Below are positions 47,411 through 56,798 of a stretch of 64,000 bases of DNA, in pieces. Below the pieces are notes generated by a model. It made no database searches and was not told the DNA's origin. It was given only the letters and a program-made list of their open reading frames with translations. The stretch is from Alteromonas sp. ALT199 (GTDB lineage: Bacteria > Pseudomonadota > Gammaproteobacteria > Enterobacterales > Alteromonadaceae): contig NZ_JAHHDX010000126.1 in NCBI RefSeq assembly GCF_018619335.1, forward strand, positions 1 to 64,000. Direction: 5' to 3'. Both the position numbers and the translations under genes were made by a program. How positions within the stretch are numbered: position 1 is the first letter of the stretch; the number at the start of each line of letters is the position of its first letter.

Positions 47411-48637
47411 ATGCACATACCATCCAATGCTAACGCTACCTCACCAAGCAGCCAAACGAATCACTTTGCGTTTGCAGCTATGACAACCTTGTTTTTTCTA
47501 TGGGGTTTTATAACCGCGTTAAACGATATACTTATTCCCCATTTAAAAGCGGCGTTTTCGCTATCTTATACACAAGCTATGCTGGTTCAGTTTTGTTTCT
47601 TTGGCGCTTATTTTGTCGTTTCTCCTTTTGCTGGAAAACTGATAGAGCGAATTGGCTATACTAACGGCATCATTACCGGCTTATGTACAATCGCTACCGG
47701 CTGCTTGATTTTCTATCCGGCGTCGGAGCTAGGTTTTTATTTCGTATTCTTGTTAGGTTTGTTTATCTTAGCAAGTGGCGTAGCAATCCTTCAGGTTTCA
47801 GCGAACCCCTATGTTGCTATATTGGGCAGTGAAAAAACGGCTGCTAGCCGTTTGAACCTCGCCCAAGGAATCAATTCCCTTGGCCATACGTTAGCCCCCT
47901 TATTTGGCGCATTTTTGATATTTGGTGCAGTGCATCAAGAGACGTCTGCTGAATCAGTTCAGTTACCGTACTTTATTCTTGCAATAGCTACTTTATGTAT
48001 CGCGGTAGGATTTAAATTTCTAAAGCTCCCCCAAATTAAAAGCCACCAAGCTACTCAAGCCTCGTCTGAAGTGTCTTTATTGAGTCAAAAAAATCTTATT
48101 TTGGGCGCCATCGGCATATTTCTTTATGTGGGTGCAGAAGTCACTATTGGCAGTTTCTTAGTTAATTACTTTTCCCAGCCTGATATAGGCAATATGAGTG
48201 AGAAAGCGGCCAGTAGCATGGTGTCGTACTACTGGGGCGGTGCCATGATAGGGCGCTTCGTGGGCGCAGCACTGACACGTGTAGTTAAGCCCGTTTACGT
48301 ACTGGTAACGAATGCCCTTGCCGCCGTGGTGTTACTTTTTACTACGATGAATACCACCGGCGATCTCGCCATGTGGTCTGTTATCGGGGTAGGTTTTTTC
48401 AACTCTATTATGTTTCCCACTATCTTTTCTCTGGCCATAAAAGGGTTAGGACCACTTACAGGAAGAGGCTCAGGGCTGCTATGTCAAGCCATTGTCGGTG
48501 GCGCAATCTTGCCATTAATTCAGGGGGCGGTAGCGGACTTCACGTCAGTGCAAGCGAGCTTTATTGTTCCTGTCGCTGCGTATATTTATATCGGTTTTTA
48601 TGCCATGTATGTGAAAAAATCAGAAAGTGAAGGATAG
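47411..48637 (+). CDS. MFS sugar permease of the FucP/GluP/NagP family
   Basis: Inner-membrane proton symporter with 12 predicted helices. The family patterns LFFLWGFITALNDILIPHLKAAF cut at the first helix, GAYFVVSPFAGKLIERIGY and QVSANPYVAILG are present. Members import fucose, glucose/galactose or, in Alteromonadales, GlcNAc (NagP). The island has no fucose genes but does have nagA, nagB-II and a GlcNAc kinase, so GlcNAc or mannose is the probable substrate. It could take over part of the role of the frameshifted SSS transporter. It lies between GH92-B and the epimerase gene, which starts five bases after its stop. Confidence 0.88.
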   Translation: MHIPSNANATSPSSQTNHFAFAAMTTLFFLWGFITALNDILIPHLKAAFSLSYTQAMLVQFCFFGAYFVVSPFAGKLIERIGYTNGIITGLCTIATGCLIFYPASELGFYFVFLLGLFILASGVAILQVSANPYVAILGSEKTAASRLNLAQGINSLGHTLAPLFGAFLIFGAVHQETSAESVQLPYFILAIATLCIAVGFKFLKLPQIKSHQATQASSEVSLLSQKNLILGAIGIFLYVGAEVTIGSFLVNYFSQPDIGNMSEKAASSMVSYYWGGAMIGRFVGAALTRVVKPVYVLVTNALAAVVLLFTTMNTTGDLAMWSVIGVGFFNSIMFPTIFSLAIKGLGPLTGRGSGLLCQAIVGGAILPLIQGAVADFTSVQASFIVPVAAYIYIGFYAMYVKKSESEG

Positions 48638-48641
48638 AGCA

Positions 48642-49817
48642 ATGAATTTTTATAGCCGAGATTTTTTATCGACTCACTGCGAGTCCATTCTTAATTTTTA
48701 TACGCTTCGTGTTGTTGACGAAAATGGCGGGTATTTCCAAAACTATTATGACGATGGTGAAGTGTTTAACGCCGGATTTAAACAACTAGTAAGCAGCACG
48801 CGCATCATTGTCAACTATGCAAACAGCTACACGTTATTTGGTAATGAAAAGTATAAAGAAATAGCACTTCATGGTTTAACGTTTCTTGAAACCGTTCATT
48901 TCCAACCTGAGAGCGAACGCTATGCGTGGACACTTCAAGACAATCAGCCTCTTGATTTAACGCAACAAGCGTATGGCTATGCCTTCGTTTTACTCGCTTA
49001 TGCAGCGCTTCGCAAAGCGGGGATTATCGAAAGTAACGATAAACTCAATTACGTGTACGATTTGCTGGAACAACGTTTCTGGCAAGCTGATTACGGCCTG
49101 TATGCTGATGAAATTAGTGAATCGGGAGAGCTTAGCCCCTATCGCGGACAAAACGCTAATATGCACCTTTGTGAGGCAATGTTAAGTGCATACCAAGCCA
49201 CTAAGGAAACGAAATTTCTAGACCGCGCTGAAACGCTTGCTCATAACATCGCGTATAAACAAGCAGCCCTTTCTGACAATTTAATCTGGGAACATTATAC
49301 GCCCTCATTTGATATCGACTGGGAATATAACAAAGACGATCCAAAGAATTTGTACAGACCTTGGGGCTTTCAGCCGGGCCATCAGACCGAATGGACTAAG
49401 CTGTTGCTTATATTACATCGTTATCGCCCGGATCCGCGCCTTGTACAAACCGCTAAATCACTATTTGATCGTGCGGTAGAAACAGCCTGGGATGATACAT
49501 ACGGAGGCTTGATTTACGGCTTTGATGATAATGGCAAATGGTGCGACGACGATAAGTACTTTTGGGTACAAGCAGAAAGCTTTGCTGCCGCCGCACTTCT
49601 TTATGAACAAACAAAGGAATCTCGCTTTTTAGACACGTACGCTAAATTATGGCAGTACAGTTGGGAGCACATGGTAGACCATCAATATGGTGCATGGTTC
49701 CGTGTATTAAAACGCACTAACGCTAAGTACAGCAATGAAAAAAGTGCCGCTGGGGCAAAGTGTGATTACCACACACTTGGCGCGTGCTTCGATGTTCTTT
49801 CTACTCTTAGTGAATAA
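48642..49817 (+). CDS. AGE-family epimerase/isomerase, probable D-mannose isomerase
   Basis: Cytoplasmic (alpha/alpha)6-barrel enzyme of the N-acylglucosamine 2-epimerase superfamily. The conserved RPWGFQPGHQTEW, FWVQAESFAAA and GAKCDYHTLGA blocks carry the usual catalytic His residues. The context of mannosidases favours D-mannose to D-fructose isomerisation (YihS/ManI type); mannobiose 2-epimerase and GlcNAc 2-epimerase are alternatives. No mannose kinase or fructokinase is in the window. The ATG at 48642 has AAGGATAG upstream; a GTG at 48627 overlaps the permease gene and is less likely. With this start the protein has 391 residues. Confidence 0.85.
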   Translation: MNFYSRDFLSTHCESILNFYTLRVVDENGGYFQNYYDDGEVFNAGFKQLVSSTRIIVNYANSYTLFGNEKYKEIALHGLTFLETVHFQPESERYAWTLQDNQPLDLTQQAYGYAFVLLAYAALRKAGIIESNDKLNYVYDLLEQRFWQADYGLYADEISESGELSPYRGQNANMHLCEAMLSAYQATKETKFLDRAETLAHNIAYKQAALSDNLIWEHYTPSFDIDWEYNKDDPKNLYRPWGFQPGHQTEWTKLLLILHRYRPDPRLVQTAKSLFDRAVETAWDDTYGGLIYGFDDNGKWCDDDKYFWVQAESFAAAALLYEQTKESRFLDTYAKLWQYSWEHMVDHQYGAWFRVLKRTNAKYSNEKSAAGAKCDYHTLGACFDVLSTLSE

Positions 49818-49831
49818 TGTAGGTTTCTTCA

Positions 49832-52066
49832 ATGGCCCCCTTCAAATCTAATAGAATGTTTTTATCTTTTTGGGTATCGCTGTTTGCTACGAGCTTGCTC
49901 GCAGGGTGCGTCACTCCAACAGGGTTGCAAACCCATAGCAATGTAGAACCTCAAGTCTCACCCATTGACTGGGTAGATCCATTTATCGGCACGGATGGAA
50001 AAGGTAAAACCTACCCTGGCGCCACCGCGCCTTATGGAATGGTGCAACTTAGTCCTGATAATGGCCGTGCAGGATGGGATTGGATTTCTGGCTATTTTTA
50101 CCCAGATACTGTTATCGCTGGATTTAGCCATAAACACTTATCAGGCACAGGCGCAGGGGATCTATATGATATCTCTTTTATGCCCCTAAGTGGTAAAGAG
50201 GTAAAACGCGAGCTTGAAGGGGGGCCAGAAGATGGCACTATTTCGTCTTCGTTTAAACATTCAAAAGAACAAGCAAAGCCTGGCTATTACGAAGTCTATT
50301 TAGACGATTACGATATTACTGTTAGCCTTACCGCATCAGATCGCATCGGTATTCAACGCTATCAATTTAAGGCGCCCGATACGTCTAACCGGGTAAGACT
50401 TGACTTAGGCTACTCTCGGAACTGGGACGATACAACCGACACATACATCGAAATCGTCGATAATTACACGGTACGTGGCTATCGAAAATCGACGGGCTGG
50501 GCCACAGATCAACGGGTTTACTTTTATACGCGTTTTTCCCAGCCGTTTGCGCAACACCAAATAAACGCGCAACGTCCTAATACTATAACCACCGCACAAG
50601 GCGAAGGCGTGACAGCTATATTTAGCTTTCCTAATACCTTAGCCCTTGAAGTATCAACCGCATTAAGTTCGGTTAGTATGGATAACGCCCGTTTCAACTG
50701 GTTAGCCGAAGAAAACGCTAACGACTATAACGCGACTCTTGTTAACACCCAACGCCGTTGGAATAAGCTTTTATCGACCATAGAGATTGACGCATCAGAC
50801 GATAACAAAACGCAGTTCTATACCGCCTTGTACCATACGTATTTAGCGCCTCGTTTATTTTCAGACACGGATAAGCGCTATAAAGGCCCTGATGGCGAAA
50901 TACATACGAGTAGTTCAACTCGGTATGACTTCTTTTCCTTGTGGGATACGTTTCGTGCTTTACACCCCTTTAAAACCATTACCGACCAAGCCTCAACAAA
51001 AGTCATGATGAACAGCATGATGGAACATTACGAGGTAACTGGGCGTCTTCCGGTATGGATTTTTGAAGGCAATGAGACAGATATGATGATGGGCTATCAT
51101 TCTGTGCCCGTATTAATAGACGCTTATTTAAAAGGGCTCACTGACATAGATGGTGAGCGCTTACTCCAAGCCGCTATGAAGAGTGCTAAACAGCAAGAAT
51201 TTGGTATAGGCTCATATCAGAATTTAGGGTATGTCCCGTATGAAGAAAAAAGCTGGAATGTATCGCTAACGCTGGAATATGCCTTTGACGATTACGCTAT
51301 TGCATTGCTTGCAGATTCATTAGGGAAATCCCATATCGCTGAAGAGTTCTACGCTCGAGCGCAGAATTATGCTCATCATTTTGACCCTAACACTGGTTTC
51401 ATGCGAGCTAAAAGCCTCTCAGGCGCCTTCCGTCCTGAGTTCGATCCTACTGCCTATCACCCTGAGGACTATTGCGAAGCCAATGCCTGGCAATACAGCT
51501 TTTTCGTTCCCCATGATGTTGAGGGAATGATTGCGCTTTATGGTGGAAAAGCACGTTTCGCCACTAAACTTGATGCTATGTTTGCCACATCACAAAGCAG
51601 TGATGACTTGCCAGAGTGGATTTCAGGTAATATTGGACAGTACGTGCACGGCAATGAACCTAGTCATCACGTTCCCTACCTATACCAATACGCCGGTGAA
51701 CCACAAAAAACACAGCGCTTAGTCAGACAAATAATGGACACTCTGTACACCACCCAACCGGATGGTTTATCTGGCAATGAAGATGCCGGACAAATGTCTG
51801 CTTGGTATTTATTCAGTGCAATGGGATTCTACCCTGTTAATCCGGTAAGCGGCGAATATGTACTCGGTAGCCCAGAACTTAATTCGGCTGTTATTCACCT
51901 GGAAAACGGCAATAAATTTAAAATAAATACGGTTAATCAAGCCCCCGAAAACGTGTACGTGAAACGTGTATTGTTAAATGGTACTCCCCTTTCTCGCTTC
52001 ACGCTTAAGCACAGTGAAATACTGGCCGGTGGCTCCTTAGTCTTTGAAATGAGTAACGCTCCATGA
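49832..52066 (+). CDS. GH92 alpha-mannosidase, lipoprotein (GH92-C)
   Basis: Exo-alpha-mannosidase anchored through Cys26 of the lipobox LLAGC. GH92 landmarks are WVDPFIGTDGKGKTYPGATA, GFSHKHLSGTGAGDLYD, DFFSLWDTFRALHP, the general-acid motif HGNEPSHH (Glu609) and the base motif GNEDAGQMSAWY. Overall it resembles GH92-A most among the four copies, so the two may share a linkage preference, probably alpha-1,2. It has 744 residues. The start at 49832 follows the epimerase stop by 14 bases; Met9 is an alternative. The stop overlaps the start of GH92-D (ATGA). Confidence 0.93.
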   Translation: MAPFKSNRMFLSFWVSLFATSLLAGCVTPTGLQTHSNVEPQVSPIDWVDPFIGTDGKGKTYPGATAPYGMVQLSPDNGRAGWDWISGYFYPDTVIAGFSHKHLSGTGAGDLYDISFMPLSGKEVKRELEGGPEDGTISSSFKHSKEQAKPGYYEVYLDDYDITVSLTASDRIGIQRYQFKAPDTSNRVRLDLGYSRNWDDTTDTYIEIVDNYTVRGYRKSTGWATDQRVYFYTRFSQPFAQHQINAQRPNTITTAQGEGVTAIFSFPNTLALEVSTALSSVSMDNARFNWLAEENANDYNATLVNTQRRWNKLLSTIEIDASDDNKTQFYTALYHTYLAPRLFSDTDKRYKGPDGEIHTSSSTRYDFFSLWDTFRALHPFKTITDQASTKVMMNSMMEHYEVTGRLPVWIFEGNETDMMMGYHSVPVLIDAYLKGLTDIDGERLLQAAMKSAKQQEFGIGSYQNLGYVPYEEKSWNVSLTLEYAFDDYAIALLADSLGKSHIAEEFYARAQNYAHHFDPNTGFMRAKSLSGAFRPEFDPTAYHPEDYCEANAWQYSFFVPHDVEGMIALYGGKARFATKLDAMFATSQSSDDLPEWISGNIGQYVHGNEPSHHVPYLYQYAGEPQKTQRLVRQIMDTLYTTQPDGLSGNEDAGQMSAWYLFSAMGFYPVNPVSGEYVLGSPELNSAVIHLENGNKFKINTVNQAPENVYVKRVLLNGTPLSRFTLKHSEILAGGSLVFEMSNAP

Positions 52067-54309
52067 AACAGTTCGTATTTTTAGGGCTTCTTTGCCTAAC
52101 GCTGTCACACGCTGTTCGCGCTGAAAATAACGCTCAATATGTTGACCCTTTTATTGGCACCTCAAATTTTGGGGCCACCCACCCTGGGGCTCAATATCCC
52201 AATGGTTTAGTCTCTGTATCCCCTTTTAACGTGGCCCATAGGTTCAACAATGAAAACCCATTTGAAAAAGACGAAGCGTGGAATTCAAGAGTTTATATAC
52301 ATGAAAACACCTACTTTACCGGCTTAAGCCATTTGAATTTAAGTGGTGTTGGTTGCCCAGAAGCGGGGGTTGTGATTGTAATGCCTACTACGGGCACAAA
52401 AAACTTTGACGCAAAAGAATACGGCAGCTCCCTTTCAAGCCAATTCGCAAAACCTGGCGTTTATAGCGCTAAGGCTGATCGTTATGGCGTAGAGATGACA
52501 TCAACTGCTTCAGTGCGCAGTGCTATTACCGAGTTTGCCTTCCCAGCGGGGCAAGCCAACGTCATTATAAACCTAGGGCAAGGGCTCACCAATGAAACCG
52601 GCGGCTCTATTCAGCAAATATCTGAAACCGAATTTGTTGGAAGCCGAACACTCGGTACCTTCTGCTACTCTTCACAGGACGTTCGCCCTGTGTACTTTGC
52701 AGTATCATTTGACACGCTTCCTACCGATTCGGGCGTTTATAAAAAAATGCCCAAATACAAAAACGTAGAGGCAGATTGGATAGGTACAAATGACGATTAC
52801 AAAAGCTACGCTCAATACCGCCACCCTATGTACGGAGACGACCTAGGTGGATGGGCAACCTTTACCAGTGATACTAAGCATACTGTGAAGGTGAAAGTCG
52901 CCTTGAGTTTTACGAGCATCGAAAATGCCCGAGAGAATCTGCATCATGAGATTCCTGACTTCAATAATAAAAAAGTTACTCAAGCGGCTGAGACTGCATG
53001 GAACAATAGGCTTAACCGTGTGCAAGTAGAGGGCGAAACAGACGATAAAATTCGGTTCTATACCGCTCTTTACCATACACTTATTCACCCTAGTATTATT
53101 AGTGACGTAAACGGAGACTATCCGCTTATGGGACAAAGTGGTACTGGAAACGATAAAGAGAACCCACGCTTTTCCGTGTTTTCTCTTTGGGATACGAGTC
53201 GCAACGTTCACCCGTTATTAAGTCTTCTATACCCCCACTTACAACAACAAATGATGCATAGTGCCATTCAAATGGCGAAAGAGTCAGGATGGCTACCCAA
53301 GTGGGAACTCTTTGGCATGGAAACCCAAGTAATGGTAGGTGATCCTGGCACCGTAATGATTGCTGACGCCTATTTACGCGGGATTACAGATGTCGACATA
53401 ACGGCAGCATTTGACGCGATGCTAAAGTCTGCCTTGCAAGAAAATGCAAACCTATTGCGCCCTGAAATTAACGACTATTTAACGCTTGGTTATGTCCCCT
53501 TTGACGACGAAGGCCCTTATGATGGTAGCGTGGCTACCAGCTTAGAATACTTCCAAGCGGATTATGCTATTGCCAAGCTAGCCACAGCCTTGAACAAAGA
53601 TGCCATAGCATCAACTTTCTACACCAGAGCTGCCCAGTTTGAACAACTATTTGACCCAGCTACAAAAATGCTGCGCCCTAAAAACCGAAAAGGAGAATGG
53701 TTGTCGCCTTTTGATCCAGAACTAGGTCGAAATTTCGAACCCGCCACCGGTTACATCGAAGGAAATGCATGGAATTACCGTTTCTATACCCCTCACGCTA
53801 TACCTCGCTTAATTGAACTTCATGGGGGGAAAGATAATTTCGAAAAGGCTTTAGATGCTACGTTTGCCACAAATAACTTTGATATGGCTAATGAACCAGA
53901 CATTACGTACCCATTCTTATATAACTACCTCAATAGCGGCGTTGAAAAAACTACATCAGTGGTACATAGCCTCATCAACGAACATTTTGGCATTCAGCCA
54001 GGTGGTTTACCGGGTAATGACGACACCGGCACCATGTCCGCTTGGCTCGCATTTTCTATGATGGGCATTTACCCATTAAGCCCCGCTGATGCGAATTACA
54101 CAATTTTTGCCCCTGTATTTGACAAAATCACCCTAGAGTTGGGCGAAGAACACGATAGTAACACCACGCTCATCATCGAAAAGAAGCTCAGTGACCGTAC
54201 GAGCATTTTATTCAACGAAAGTCACTTAGCTTCGCCATTTATTTCTCATAGCGAGCTAGTACAAGGCGGAAAACTCACTGTCGAGCACCCTTCAAAACAC
54301 ACTCATTAG
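52063..54309 (+). CDS. GH92 alpha-mannosidase, secreted (GH92-D)
   Basis: Divergent GH92 enzyme exported with a cleavable signal peptide (MKQFVFLGLLCLTLSHAVRA) rather than a lipobox. It starts YVDPFIGTSNFGATHPGAQYPNG cut at the motif, keeps LSHLNLSGVGCPEAG and FSLWDTSRNVHP, and has the general acid Glu611 in ANEPDITYPFLYN and the base motif GNDDTGTMSAWL. The region around the acid differs from the HGNEP-type of GH92-A and C, so a different linkage, such as alpha-1,3 or alpha-1,6, is plausible but unproved. It has 748 residues and starts at an ATGA overlap with GH92-C, implying coupled translation. Confidence 0.92.
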   Translation: MKQFVFLGLLCLTLSHAVRAENNAQYVDPFIGTSNFGATHPGAQYPNGLVSVSPFNVAHRFNNENPFEKDEAWNSRVYIHENTYFTGLSHLNLSGVGCPEAGVVIVMPTTGTKNFDAKEYGSSLSSQFAKPGVYSAKADRYGVEMTSTASVRSAITEFAFPAGQANVIINLGQGLTNETGGSIQQISETEFVGSRTLGTFCYSSQDVRPVYFAVSFDTLPTDSGVYKKMPKYKNVEADWIGTNDDYKSYAQYRHPMYGDDLGGWATFTSDTKHTVKVKVALSFTSIENARENLHHEIPDFNNKKVTQAAETAWNNRLNRVQVEGETDDKIRFYTALYHTLIHPSIISDVNGDYPLMGQSGTGNDKENPRFSVFSLWDTSRNVHPLLSLLYPHLQQQMMHSAIQMAKESGWLPKWELFGMETQVMVGDPGTVMIADAYLRGITDVDITAAFDAMLKSALQENANLLRPEINDYLTLGYVPFDDEGPYDGSVATSLEYFQADYAIAKLATALNKDAIASTFYTRAAQFEQLFDPATKMLRPKNRKGEWLSPFDPELGRNFEPATGYIEGNAWNYRFYTPHAIPRLIELHGGKDNFEKALDATFATNNFDMANEPDITYPFLYNYLNSGVEKTTSVVHSLINEHFGIQPGGLPGNDDTGTMSAWLAFSMMGIYPLSPADANYTIFAPVFDKITLELGEEHDSNTTLIIEKKLSDRTSILFNESHLASPFISHSELVQGGKLTVEHPSKHTH

Positions 54310-54327
54310 CATAGGAATAGCGGAAAT

Positions 54328-55794
54328 ATGAAAAAAACATGGTTAGCAGCTTCAGTAATAACCTGTATTTTAAGTGGATGTTCAACTTCTACTAGTGAAG
54401 AGCGCTACAGGGGTTCTGTACAAGCGAATTCAGCGCCTCTTTCAGCCGTTAAAGGCATTGCCGCTGAGCCCGCTCTTGCAAAAGAAGTCGTGGAAGAAAC
54501 CCGTAGAGCCTGGCATGCCTACCGAGACTATGCGTGGGGTTACGATGTATTACTGCCTCTGTCGAAAAAAGGGTTTAACTGGTATGAAAATTCGTTAGGC
54601 ATATCACCGATAGACGCTTATAGCACGCTGAAAGTTATGGGGCTAAATGAAGAAGCAAAAGAAGTAGAAGATTACGCCTTAGCGCAAGATTGGAACAAAG
54701 ATCAATATGTCCAGGTATTTGAAGTTAATATTCGTATTCTTGGCGGTTTGTTGGCCATCTATGAGCTTGGCGGAAATCCCAAAATTCTCGCCAAAGCCGT
54801 TGATTTTGCCGATCGTTTACTGCCTGCATTTAACTCCCCTACAGGCCTTCCATACCATTCTGTAAACTTGAAAACGGGTGAGGTAGCGGGTGATAAAGGT
54901 CAGGGTGAAGGCACTACAATTAATGTCGCCCAGGCCGCCACTTATTTATTCGAGTTTGGCATTTTAAGCTATTACAGCCAAGACCCTAAATACTATCAGG
55001 CTGCAAAAAAAGCGACGAAAGCTATCTATGAAAGACGCTCTGAGATAGGTCTGCCTGGCGAAGTTATTAATGTAGAAACGGGAGAATGGGAAGGTACGCA
55101 ATGGCACCACTTACAAGCTGGTGTAGATGCCTACTATGAATATATGTACAAGAGCTGGATGATACTCCCCGACCCTGAAATTAAAGCGATATGGGACGAT
55201 TCTAAAGCTAAAATAGATAGATATTTAACCGATGATTTCAACGGACATCGTTTTTATTCTATTGTCGACATGCGCACGGGAAAAATTCTCAAACGTTCCG
55301 TTTCTTTGTACGACGCATTTTTCCCTGCTATTCAGGCTATCTCAGGCGATATAGAAAACGCGGAAAAAACACAGCAATCCTGGCATTGGTTGTGGCAAAA
55401 ATATGGCTTATTGCCTACGCGCTACCATTATGGAGAAGACAGAATTGAATATGCTAACTCTGAGCTTAACCCAGAAATTGTAGAGTCGGCTTACTACCTT
55501 CACCAACTAACTGGGAAGGAAGAATATCTAGACATGATCAAAACATACTGGGCCGATATGAAAGCCTGCTGCAGAAACGACACAGCGTTTAACTCGGTTG
55601 AAGATGTCCGTACCATGGAGCCCAAAGATTACCTTGCTACGTATTTTTATGCTGAAACATTGAAGTACTTTTATGTTGCCTTTGCGGGTAGTGAAGCATT
55701 TAACTTCGACGACTATATATTCAATACCGAAGCACATCCGTTTCTTAGAAAATCATTTGATGCTGACAAAGCTAAAACATATTTAGGATATTAA
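54328..55794 (+). CDS. GH47 alpha-1,2-mannosidase, lipoprotein
   Basis: Inverting, calcium-dependent alpha-1,2-mannosidase of the family best known from eukaryotic ER and Golgi glycan trimming. The lipobox LSGC puts the lipid on Cys18. The pattern AWHAYRDYAWGYDVLLPLSK, SPIDAYSTLKVMGL, RYHYGEDRIEYANSELNPE and ETLKYFYVAF matches GH47, and the calcium-binding Thr467 lies in the C-terminal signature NTEAHP (466-471). Bacterial GH47 genes are uncommon. With 488 residues it matches the catalytic domain alone, without a eukaryotic stem region. It lies 18 bases after GH92-D and five bases before nagB-II. Confidence 0.88.
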   Translation: MKKTWLAASVITCILSGCSTSTSEERYRGSVQANSAPLSAVKGIAAEPALAKEVVEETRRAWHAYRDYAWGYDVLLPLSKKGFNWYENSLGISPIDAYSTLKVMGLNEEAKEVEDYALAQDWNKDQYVQVFEVNIRILGGLLAIYELGGNPKILAKAVDFADRLLPAFNSPTGLPYHSVNLKTGEVAGDKGQGEGTTINVAQAATYLFEFGILSYYSQDPKYYQAAKKATKAIYERRSEIGLPGEVINVETGEWEGTQWHHLQAGVDAYYEYMYKSWMILPDPEIKAIWDDSKAKIDRYLTDDFNGHRFYSIVDMRTGKILKRSVSLYDAFFPAIQAISGDIENAEKTQQSWHWLWQKYGLLPTRYHYGEDRIEYANSELNPEIVESAYYLHQLTGKEEYLDMIKTYWADMKACCRNDTAFNSVEDVRTMEPKDYLATYFYAETLKYFYVAFAGSEAFNFDDYIFNTEAHPFLRKSFDADKAKTYLGY

Positions 55795-55799
55795 TATTT

Positions 55800-56798
55800 A
55801 TGAACGGAACACTAATGGCGAAAGAAACCCGGGAAGTTTCGGATACCCTCGTTCGCCAGCTGAACCGCAATGAAAAAGTTATTGCTCAGCTAGTCGCTAA
55901 GGTTGGAGAGTCTCGGCCTTCATTAATATATATGATAGGGCGTGGTTCGTCAGACCACGCTGGTGTATTTGCTAAATACCTTTTTGAAACCACGCTTGGA
56001 ATCCCAGTTTGTCATGCTGCGCTATCTTTAAGCAGCATCTACAACAAAGCATTACACTTAGAAAATGCCCTTGTCTTTGTTATATCTCAGTCAGGTGGAA
56101 GCAATGATATTATTGCTCAGACCGAGATGGCGAAACAGGCAGGCGCAATAGTAGTTGGGCTTATAAATAATGAAGATGCTGAACTGCGGCATATAGTAGA
56201 TTTCTTTATCCCGCTTAGCGCGGGACCAGAGTTAGCTGTTGCGGCGACGAAAAGCTATATTGCAGCGTTAAGCGCGCTTATACATATTGCAGCAAAACTA
56301 TCAGACAATGTGCAGCTATTTGATGATCTTAGAACAGCGCCTAAGCGCCTTAAAGAAGAGTTAGAACAACCTTCTTTAATAACTATAGATGCTTTTGCTT
56401 CACTTGAAAGATGTGTTGTACTTGGGCGTGGTTTTGGATATGCAATAGCCAGAGAAATGGCGTTAAAGATTAAGGAAGTTTGCGCAATTCAAGCTGAAGC
56501 GTTCTCCTCAGCAGAGTTCTCCCATGGCCCTTTTGCGCTTTTAAATAATCCTTTGTCTATCCTTAATGTGCTTATCTATGATGAAAGCAAGCAATCCCAT
56601 GAAGATAGACTCGCCATCATCAAATCGAGTGGTGGGGAATTGATGTCAACCTTGAAAACGGCGCCAGATTTGCATCCTGCGGTACAGTGTTTAGTTATAA
56701 TGCAGCGCTTTTATCTCGATATAGAATCAATATCGTTAGCGCTAGGCATGAACCCCGACTCCCCCGAGGGTCTTAAGAAGGTGACAAAAACTATATGA
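55800..56798 (+). CDS. nagB-II: SIS-type glucosamine-6-phosphate deaminase (NagB-II)
   Basis: Cytoplasmic isomerase/deaminase that converts glucosamine-6-phosphate to fructose-6-phosphate and ammonia. Two SIS domains are present (about 30-165 and 195-325) with the patterns MIGRGSSDHAGVFAKYLFE, VISQSGGSNDI, AVAATKSYIAALSAL and the C-terminal EAFSSAEFSHGPFALL. There is no glutaminase domain, which separates it from GlmS. This SIS type replaces classical NagB in Alteromonadales. The start may be 55800 or Met6 at 55815. It overlaps nagA by four bases. Confidence 0.9.
   Translation: MNGTLMAKETREVSDTLVRQLNRNEKVIAQLVAKVGESRPSLIYMIGRGSSDHAGVFAKYLFETTLGIPVCHAALSLSSIYNKALHLENALVFVISQSGGSNDIIAQTEMAKQAGAIVVGLINNEDAELRHIVDFFIPLSAGPELAVAATKSYIAALSALIHIAAKLSDNVQLFDDLRTAPKRLKEELEQPSLITIDAFASLERCVVLGRGFGYAIAREMALKIKEVCAIQAEAFSSAEFSHGPFALLNNPLSILNVLIYDESKQSHEDRLAIIKSSGGELMSTLKTAPDLHPAVQCLVIMQRFYLDIESISLALGMNPDSPEGLKKVTKTI

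Noticed and set aside
47411..48637. Calling the MFS permease a fucose transporter
   Set aside because: No fucosidase or fucose catabolic gene is in the island; GlcNAc or mannose fits better.
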